Below are positions 7,721-13,587 of a stretch of DNA of 18,464 nucleotides, in pieces. The DNA lies in NCBI GenBank assembly GCA_018382295.1, contig JAGZQF010000029.1:1-18464 (forward strand), written 5' to 3'. A program made the translations under genes and the position numbers. The DNA comes from Collinsella sp. GTDB lineage: Bacteria; Actinomycetota; Coriobacteriia; Coriobacteriales; Coriobacteriaceae. The stretch's first letter is position 1, and each line of letters starts with the position of its first letter. A model generated the notes under the pieces. The model was given only the letters and a program-made list of their open reading frames with translations. It did not search any database and was not told where the DNA came from.

Positions 7721-8596
7721 ATGGGCGAGCAGGTTTGTATGACGGGCACCGAGTACTGCGGCGGAGCTGTGGGCGTGGACGCGGGCGGCTATCCGGTCGA
7801 GACTACGGGCAACGCGGTGCTGGACATTTTGGAGCATCGCTCGTCTACGCGTGCCTTCGCGCGCGATGACGACGACCGTCCCGTGGCGGTGACCGACGAG
7901 CAGCGTGCAGCGATTCTGCATGCGGCGAGCCGTGCGCCGTCGGCGGGCGCCATGATGATGTATTCCATCGTGAGCATTCGCGAGCAGGCTACGCTCGATT
8001 GCCTGGCCGACCTATGCGACCACCAGCCCATGATCGCCAAGGCGCCCTGGGCACTCATATTTGTGGTCGACTATGCCAAGTGGATTGATCTGTTTGAGCA
8101 TGTGGGTTGCTTTGAGCCCGAGTTTGTAGAGCGTACAGGCAAGGCGCCCCGCCGCGCGCCGGGTTTGGGCGACTTTGCCATCGCGGCCCAGGACGCCGTG
8201 ATCGCCGCGCAAAACGCCGTGGTTGCCGCCGAGGCTCTGGGCTTGGGGAGCTGCTATATCGGTGATATCGTCGAGAATGCCGAGGAAGTGGCCGAGCTGC
8301 TGGATCTGCCTCCGTATACCATGCCGCTGTCGATGCTCATCATCGGCACGCCCCGCAAGGAGCGCCCGGCTATTGCGCATCCCGTGGTGAACCTGGTGCA
8401 CGAGGAGCGCTACTGCCGCGCCGATGCTGCGACCATGGACGCGCAGGTGGCCGAGATGGACGCGATGTTCCGTCCGCATGCCCGCGAGGTAGGCGAGCGC
8501 GTCGTGGATATCTACACCCGCAAGCACACGAGCCCCTTTATGGCCGAGATGAGCCGTTCCATGGAGTGGTGGTTCAAAAACTGGCTCGGAAAATGA
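7721..8596 (+). CDS. nitroreductase family protein (NfsA/FRP-like)
   Basis: This is a cytoplasmic FMN-dependent NAD(P)H oxidoreductase of 291 residues. Recognisable blocks are HRSSTRAF (39-46), which carries FMN phosphate contacts in the family; RAPSAGAMMMYS; a central AAQNAVVAAEALGLGSCYIGD helix and loop; and MPLSMLIIGTP. The C-terminal extension after that strand, ending in a Trp-rich segment (MEWWFKNWLGK), is longer than in minimal nitroreductases and fits the NfsA/FRP-like subgroup. The physiological substrate is unknown; flavin, quinone or nitro-compound reduction are family activities. About 30 residues precede the conserved domain. The ATG at 7721 is supported by GAGGA at 7709-7713. 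It is monocistronic, with a stem-loop just after the stop. Confidence 0.85.
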   Translation: MGEQVCMTGTEYCGGAVGVDAGGYPVETTGNAVLDILEHRSSTRAFARDDDDRPVAVTDEQRAAILHAASRAPSAGAMMMYSIVSIREQATLDCLADLCDHQPMIAKAPWALIFVVDYAKWIDLFEHVGCFEPEFVERTGKAPRRAPGLGDFAIAAQDAVIAAQNAVVAAEALGLGSCYIGDIVENAEEVAELLDLPPYTMPLSMLIIGTPRKERPAIAHPVVNLVHEERYCRADAATMDAQVAEMDAMFRPHAREVGERVVDIYTRKHTSPFMAEMSRSMEWWFKNWLGK

Positions 8597-8598
8597 CG

Positions 8599-8631
8599 AA
8601 TGTGACAAGGGGATAGCCCCTTTGTCACATT
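8599..8631 (+). terminator. strong stem-loop after the nitroreductase gene
   Basis: AATGTGACAAGGGG (8599-8612) pairs with CCCCTTTGTCACATT (8617-8631) around a 4-base loop, with one bulged base. The T-run is short (TTTC). It begins three bases after the stop and is best read as a terminator. Its CAAAGGGG/CCCCTTTG core recurs in the hairpin near 11100. Confidence 0.65.
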
Positions 8632-8713
8632 TCATATCGCCGCGGTAGCCTAAAGACTGTATAAATCTTTATCTAGCTGGGAAAACAGTGCATTAAAACA
8701 TGGGCCGATTACC

Positions 8714-8719
8714 TATAAT
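8714..8719 (+). promoter_or_regulatory. -10 box of the kup promoter
   Basis: A perfect TATAAT lies 35 bases before the kup start codon. No good -35 box is seen 16-18 bases upstream, so the promoter may be weak or activator-dependent. The resulting leader would be under 35 bases, too short for a ydaO-type c-di-AMP riboswitch. Confidence 0.5.
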
Positions 8720-8754
8720 CCCCTCGAACGTTAAAGTTGGGAGGAAACCGGCTT

Positions 8755-10782
8755 ATGGAACAAAAGGCCAAGGAGGCAGCCTCGCACGCTGCGATTCCTG
8801 TGAGCATCTCGGCGATGCTCGTCACGCTGGGCGTGGTGTACGGCGATATCGGCACCAGCCCTATGTATGTAACCAAGGCGCTCGTTGCCGGCAACGGCGG
8901 CATCGGAAGTGTGACGGAGGAGTTCGTGCTTGGCGCGCTCTCCCTTGTCGTGTGGACGGTCACGCTGCTGACCACCATCAAGTATGTGCTCATCTCGCTG
9001 CGCGCCGATAACCATGGCGAGGGCGGCATCTTTGCCCTGTACAGCCTGGTCAAGCGCTGCGGCAAGTGGCTTATCATCCCCGCCATGCTGGGTGGCGCCG
9101 CGCTGCTCGCCGACGGCATCCTGACGCCGGCCGTTACCGTTACCACGGCCATCGAGGGCCTGCGCACCATCCCGGCGGTCCATGCCGTGCTGGGCGATGA
9201 TCAGGGCCGCGTCGTCGCCATTACGCTCGCCATCATCATCGCGCTCTTCTTGGTACAGCGCATCGGTACGGCCAAGATCGGTCACGCCTTTGGCCCCATC
9301 ATGACGCTGTGGTTCCTGTTCCTGGGCGGCACGGGTCTGTTCTTTGTCTTCCAGCACCCCGCCGTGCTGCTGTGCCTCAACCCGGTGCGCGGCATCGCCT
9401 TTTTGCTGAGCCCCAACAACCACGCGGGCATCATGATTCTGGGCAGCTGCTTCCTCGCCACCACCGGTGCCGAGGCGCTCTACTCCGACATGGGCCACGT
9501 CGGCCGCGGCAACATCTACGCTACCTGGCCGTTCGTTAAGTGCTGCCTGCTGCTTTCCTATATGGGCCAGGGCGCTTGGCTTATGAACAACGCTGCCAAC
9601 CCCGAGCTCATGGGCATTGCCGATCTCAACCCGTTCTACCAGATGCTCGCCCCGGGCCTGCGCCCGTTTGCCGTAGGCCTTTCCACCGTCGCGGCCATCA
9701 TTGCCTCGCAGGCGCTCATCACCGGCGCATTCTCGCTGGTGTCCGAGGCCAGCCGCCTGGACCTCATGCCGCACATGCAGGTCTTCTACCCTGCCGAGAC
9801 CAAGGGCCAGCTCTACATCCCCATGGTCAACAACGTCATGCTTGTCGGCTGCGTCATCGTGGTGCTGCTGTTCCAGAACTCGGCGCATATGGAAGCCGCC
9901 TACGGCCTTGCCATTACGCTGACTATGATGTGCACCACGCTGCTGCTCTTCTTCTACCTGCACGAGGAGCGCAAGCTCAAGGTTGCTCCGTGGATCTTCG
10001 CGGCCTTCTTCCTTTTGCTCGAAGGCTTCTTCTTCGTGAGCTCGCTCACCAAGTTCTTCCACGGCGGCTACTTCACCATCCTCATGGCTGCACTCATCAT
10101 GGGCATTATGGTGTGCTGGTACAACGGCACGGCGGTCGAGCAGCGCCAGTTTACGCTGCTGCCGCTGCGCAGCTACCTGCCGCAGCTCAAGCGCCTGCGC
10201 GACGACGATCGCTATGAGCGCATGAGCGACAACATCGTGTACCTGACCAAGGACACCCATACCGACTACATCGACCGCGACATTGTCTACTCGATCTTGG
10301 ACAAGCATCCCAAGCGCGCTCGTGCCTGGTGGTTCGTGAATGTCGAGACCATGGATGAGCCGCATACCTTTGCCTATTCGGTCGAGACGTTCGGCACCGA
10401 CTACGTGTTCCGCGTGCATCTGTACCTGGGCTACAAGATCAACCAGCGCGTCAATGCCTATCTGCGTCAGGTCGTTCAGGACCTGGCTGCCACCGGCGAG
10501 CTGCCGGCGCAGATGCATGACTACTCGGTCTACAAGGATCCGGGCAACATCGGTACGTTCAAGTTCGTCCTGATCCGTAAGCTTCTGGCGCCCGAAAGCG
10601 ATGTGGAGCCGAGCGAGCGTACGGCCATCACGCTCAAGTACATCATCCGCCGCGCCGCCGGCACGCCTGCACGCTGGTACGGCCTGGAGAACTCCAACGT
10701 GAGCTTTGAGTACGTGCCGCTGTTCACCAAGTTCAAGGCCGTGAACAAGATGCAGCGCCTGGCCCCCAACGAGCGGCCGTAG
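8755..10782 (+). CDS. kup: Kup/HAK-family potassium transporter
   Basis: This is a cytoplasmic-membrane K+ uptake permease, 675 residues, close to the usual ~620-680 of the family. The family signatures are clear: GVVYGDIGTSP (26-36, with Asp31), RADNHGEGGIFAL (Glu89), ADGILTPAVTV (from 119) and the GAEALYSDMGH block. About twelve membrane helices fill the first ~450 residues, followed by a soluble C-terminal domain from about 480. Kup proteins typically work as K+/H+ symporters; that is family knowledge. The start is set by GGGAGGA (8739-8745) nine bases before the ATG at 8755; a TTG at 8737 would overlap that site. A small membrane protein gene and a KdpDE-like sensor pair follow on the same strand, which supports a potassium role. 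Confidence 0.95.
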   Translation: MEQKAKEAASHAAIPVSISAMLVTLGVVYGDIGTSPMYVTKALVAGNGGIGSVTEEFVLGALSLVVWTVTLLTTIKYVLISLRADNHGEGGIFALYSLVKRCGKWLIIPAMLGGAALLADGILTPAVTVTTAIEGLRTIPAVHAVLGDDQGRVVAITLAIIIALFLVQRIGTAKIGHAFGPIMTLWFLFLGGTGLFFVFQHPAVLLCLNPVRGIAFLLSPNNHAGIMILGSCFLATTGAEALYSDMGHVGRGNIYATWPFVKCCLLLSYMGQGAWLMNNAANPELMGIADLNPFYQMLAPGLRPFAVGLSTVAAIIASQALITGAFSLVSEASRLDLMPHMQVFYPAETKGQLYIPMVNNVMLVGCVIVVLLFQNSAHMEAAYGLAITLTMMCTTLLLFFYLHEERKLKVAPWIFAAFFLLLEGFFFVSSLTKFFHGGYFTILMAALIMGIMVCWYNGTAVEQRQFTLLPLRSYLPQLKRLRDDDRYERMSDNIVYLTKDTHTDYIDRDIVYSILDKHPKRARAWWFVNVETMDEPHTFAYSVETFGTDYVFRVHLYLGYKINQRVNAYLRQVVQDLAATGELPAQMHDYSVYKDPGNIGTFKFVLIRKLLAPESDVEPSERTAITLKYIIRRAAGTPARWYGLENSNVSFEYVPLFTKFKAVNKMQRLAPNERP

Positions 10783-10843
10783 GCGCCGACGGGTTGCACG
10801 GAGTTGGTTTTCGATGGACAAGATTGAGACCGGGGAGGCAAAC

Positions 10844-11038
10844 ATGGATGCAAAGATGCTTGATGGCCGCGAGGCGGTGGTCGAAATGGTGCGTGAGGCG
10901 CGCGTCGACGCCGCCGAAGATCGGTTCTTTACGAATCGCGCCAACATGGACATGGCCGACCGCGTGATCTCGATCGTGGTTACGCTGCTTGTCGCGGCGT
11001 GCGTTTGCGCGCTGCTCGCGCACGTGTTGTTTGTCTAG
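10844..11038 (+). CDS. small single-helix membrane protein downstream of kup
   Basis: A 64-residue protein: a charged, probably helical N-terminal half (about residues 1-45, rich in Asp, Glu and Arg) followed by one hydrophobic helix (VISIVVTLLVAACVCALLAH) near the C-terminus. I do not recognise a family. GGGGAGG (10832-10838) five bases before the ATG at 10844 makes translation credible. An in-frame ATG at 10814 would add ten residues but has a weaker site. It lies 61 bases after kup and before a strong hairpin, so it is probably co-transcribed with kup. A role as accessory subunit or modulator of Kup or the adjacent sensor kinase is inference only. It is not obviously KdpF. Confidence 0.65.
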   Translation: MDAKMLDGREAVVEMVREARVDAAEDRFFTNRANMDMADRVISIVVTLLVAACVCALLAHVLFV

Positions 11039-11068
11039 CGACCGCCGGTTGCAAAGGCTATACACTTG

Positions 11069-11129
11069 GAACCACCACAAGGGAAACCACCACAAAGGTG
11101 CCTGTCCCTTTGTGGTGGTTTTTGTTTTT
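11069..11129 (+). terminator. terminator or attenuator hairpin between kup and the kdpDE-like genes
   Basis: Arms at 11084-11098 and 11107-11121 (AAACCACCACAAAGG and its exact complement) form a perfect 15-bp stem with an 8-base loop, followed by a T-rich stretch to 11129. A near copy of the left arm lies just upstream (11069-11083, GGAACCACCACAAGG), giving two competing 5' arms. The kinase start codon is only about 20 bases beyond the T-run. So either this structure lies in the leader of the kinase mRNA, or readthrough from kup feeds the kinase gene. Confidence 0.75.
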
Positions 11130-11149
11130 GAGAGAGGGGCGGGGCGCTG

Positions 11150-12775
11150 ATGGACGTCCGTACGGACGGCGATATTGCCGATAGCTTTTGGTGGCGGCGC
11201 ACAACGCTGACGCGTCGCACTCCTCTGTATGACGCCTGCGTGTCGGTGGGGCTGTTGGTCGCGGCGACGATTGTGGGCGCGCTGCTCGACCATCCGGGTC
11301 TCGCGCCGAGCATCATGATCGTCTATGTGTTCGCCGTGCAGCTGTGCGCATTCTTTACCTGGAGTCGCCTGTATTGCTTGCTGAGCTCGGCTGCCGCCGT
11401 GGCGCTCTACAACTTCTTGTTTGTCGACCCGCGCTACTCACTGTCGCTTATCGACCGCGGCTATCCCGGCATGTTCTTCATCATGTTTGTGGTCTCGCTT
11501 GTATCGAGCTCGATTGCGTTAGCCCTGCGCCGGGCCTTGGCGCAGGCTGCCGCCAGCGACCGTCGCACGCATATGGTGCTCGAGACCAACCGCATGCTGC
11601 AGCGGTGCGCCGATCAACAGCAGATTGTCCATGCCATGGCAACGCAGCTGGCGCGTCTTTCGGGCTGTCCGGTCGTGTGGTACAGCGCCGACGCCGAGGG
11701 CGATGACCTGCTGCCGCGTGCGACGTACACGGCCGTGGGCGATGCCGTGCCGGTGCACGAGCTGGCGCCGCAGATGCCGCCGCGGCTTTCGGCGTCCGCC
11801 TATGTGGGAACGCCGCTCGACGCCACGTTTGGCGGCTCGGCGTTTTATGGCATCTACCTGACGGTTCGCACGGGCGACGGCTTCGTGCGCTCGGGCGACC
11901 CCGCCTCGGTGGTGGGCGTGCTGGCTATCGTTGCCGAGCCCGACGTGCTGACGCATGAGGAGCGGACGCTTGCCGATGCTATCGTGAGCGAAGGCGAGCT
12001 GGCACTCGATCGCGCCCGCGCCATGGAGGCCCGCGAGGAGGCGGCGGTGCTCGCCAAAAACGAACAGTTGCGCGCCAACCTGCTGCGCTCCATCTCGCAC
12101 GATCTGCGCACGCCGCTTACCAGTATTTCGGGTAATGCCGATGTCCTGCTCGACCAGGGCTCGACCGGCACCGCCGTGCTCGACGCCCAGACGCGCCGCG
12201 GCCTGCTCCTGTCCATTCGCTCGGATGCGCAATGGCTCAACGCCACCGTCGAGAACCTGCTTGCCATCACTAAGCTCGAGGGCGGCGGTATGCATCTGTC
12301 GACTACGCTCGAGCTCATGGACGATATCGTCGAGGAGGCACTGCGCCACGTAAATCCGGCTGTGCGCGAGCACGACCTTAAGGTGGTGGCGTGCGATGAA
12401 CCGGCGCTCGTTAACGTCGATGCGCGTCTGATGGTACAGCTCGTGGTGAACCTGGTGAACAATGCCATCACCTATACGCCCGCAGGCTCGCATATCGTGA
12501 TTTCGATTGGCGTCGACGATGGGCACGTGGCGTGCTCGGTGGCCGATGACGGCCCGGGCATTGCGCCCGAGGACCGCGAACGCATTTTTGAGTCGTTCTA
12601 TACCGCCAACCATGGTCTGGCCGACAGCCACCGCAGCGTGGGCCTGGGTCTTTCGCTCTGCCGCTCCATTGCGTTGGCACATGGCGGTAGCATAGAGGTT
12701 GCCGCGGCGGACCCGCACGGCTCGGTCTTTACGATTGAGCTTCCCGTCGCCGACGTTTCGTTTGATAAGGAGTAA
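11150..12775 (+). CDS. KdpD-like sensor histidine kinase, short form
   Basis: This is a membrane sensor kinase of 541 residues. Residues ~25-130 hold four membrane helices of the DUF4118/KdpD type, including the NFLFVDPRYSL block typical of KdpD. A GAF-like region (~140-290) follows, then the dimerisation/phosphoacceptor domain with SISHDLRTPLTSI (His317) and the ATPase domain with NLVNNAI (Asn437-Asn438), DDGPGI and GLGLSL. Full-length KdpD (~890 residues) begins with a ~400-residue cytoplasmic ATP-binding sensor plus a USP domain; both are absent here. The ATG at 11150 follows a strong hairpin; no in-frame upstream extension carrying those domains exists, because kup and the small gene fill that space. 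It should phosphorylate the KdpE-like regulator encoded four bases downstream. K+ or turgor sensing is inferred from family and neighbours. Confidence 0.88.
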   Translation: MDVRTDGDIADSFWWRRTTLTRRTPLYDACVSVGLLVAATIVGALLDHPGLAPSIMIVYVFAVQLCAFFTWSRLYCLLSSAAAVALYNFLFVDPRYSLSLIDRGYPGMFFIMFVVSLVSSSIALALRRALAQAAASDRRTHMVLETNRMLQRCADQQQIVHAMATQLARLSGCPVVWYSADAEGDDLLPRATYTAVGDAVPVHELAPQMPPRLSASAYVGTPLDATFGGSAFYGIYLTVRTGDGFVRSGDPASVVGVLAIVAEPDVLTHEERTLADAIVSEGELALDRARAMEAREEAAVLAKNEQLRANLLRSISHDLRTPLTSISGNADVLLDQGSTGTAVLDAQTRRGLLLSIRSDAQWLNATVENLLAITKLEGGGMHLSTTLELMDDIVEEALRHVNPAVREHDLKVVACDEPALVNVDARLMVQLVVNLVNNAITYTPAGSHIVISIGVDDGHVACSVADDGPGIAPEDRERIFESFYTANHGLADSHRSVGLGLSLCRSIALAHGGSIEVAAADPHGSVFTIELPVADVSFDKE

Positions 12776-12779
12776 AGCT

Positions 12780-13493
12780 GTGCCGAACTCTGCCGTAAAA
12801 CCGCTCATCTTGGTCGTTGAGGACGACCCCGCCGTTCGCAACTTAATCGTTGCCGCGCTCGAGGCGCACGGCTTGCGTCATATGGCCGTGGAGACCGCCC
12901 ATGCCGCCATCGCCGCCGCCTCATCGCAGACGCCGAGCATCGTGCTTCTCGATTTGGGCCTACCCGATATGGACGGCGTCAAGGTGGTGGAGTCGGTGCG
13001 CGCATGGTCGGGCATGCCGATTATCGTGGTCTCGGCGCGTAGCGAGGATGCGGACAAGATCCGCGCGCTCGATGCCGGCGCCGACGACTACCTGACCAAG
13101 CCCTTTTCGGTCGAGGAGCTGCTCGCGCGCATTCGCACGACGCTCAGGCGTCTTTCGTATGCGCAGACGGGCGGCGTTGTCTCTGAGGGTTCGTTTGATA
13201 CCGGTGAGCTGCATATCGATTTTGACGCCGGCATCGCCACGATGGATGGCGAGGAGCTGCATCTGACGCCGATCGAGTACAAACTGCTATGCCTGCTGGC
13301 GCATAACGCCGACAAAGTGCTGACGCACCAGTTTATCCTGCACGAGATTTGGGGCACGGCAACTAAGAGTGACCTGGCGAGCCTGCGTGTCTTTATGGGC
13401 ACGTTGCGTAAGAAGATTGAGTCCGACCCCGCGCATCCCCGCTATATCCAAACGCACGTGGGCATCGGTTACCGACTGGTCACCCAAGGCTAG
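12780..13493 (+). CDS. kdpE: KdpE-like OmpR-family response regulator
   Basis: A cytoplasmic DNA-binding response regulator of 237 residues. The receiver domain (~1-120) has acidic residues Asp15-Asp16, phosphoacceptor Asp58 in LLDLGLPDMDG and Lys107 in LTKPF. The winged-helix domain shows LTPIEYKLLCLL, VLTHQFILHEIWG, LRVFMGTLRKKIE and HVGIGYRL, close to KdpE. The start is a GTG at 12780, with AAGGAG (12767-12772) seven bases upstream, overlapping the end of the kinase gene. The four-base gap to the kinase stop suggests coupled expression. The classical target, kdpFABC, is not in the window, so its target may be kup or a distant locus. Confidence 0.9.
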   Translation: MPNSAVKPLILVVEDDPAVRNLIVAALEAHGLRHMAVETAHAAIAAASSQTPSIVLLDLGLPDMDGVKVVESVRAWSGMPIIVVSARSEDADKIRALDAGADDYLTKPFSVEELLARIRTTLRRLSYAQTGGVVSEGSFDTGELHIDFDAGIATMDGEELHLTPIEYKLLCLLAHNADKVLTHQFILHEIWGTATKSDLASLRVFMGTLRKKIESDPAHPRYIQTHVGIGYRLVTQG

Positions 13494-13517
13494 ATCGCCA
13501 ACCACCATCTCAATATG

Positions 13518-13584
13518 AGTTGCGGTGAAATACGGTCTAAATTTGCCTAATTCCAGGCAAAACAGTCCGTATTCCACCGCAACT
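13518..13584. terminator. two-part hairpin between the convergent kdpE-like and rlmKL genes
   Basis: The outer arms AGTTGCGGTGAAATACGG (13518-13535) and CCGTATTCCACCGCAACT (13567-13584) pair with one mismatch. Inside them TTTGCCT (13542-13548) pairs with AGGCAAA (13555-13561). It sits between the ends of two convergent genes, four bases from the rlmKL stop, and probably ends transcription from both sides. TTTGTTATTT follows on the plus strand. The outer stem is longer than termination needs and could be a repeat-family member. Confidence 0.65.
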
Positions 13585-13587
13585 TTG

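Noticed and set aside
8632..8754. Possible c-di-AMP riboswitch (ydaO type) upstream of kup
   Set aside because: The only good -10 box is 35 bases before the start, and the gap is too short and lacks the ydaO core features.
8731..10953. 740-codon open frame on the minus strand across kup
   Set aside because: It lies opposite the unmistakable Kup protein and the small gene. Its composition is typical of an antisense shadow and no domain is recognisable.
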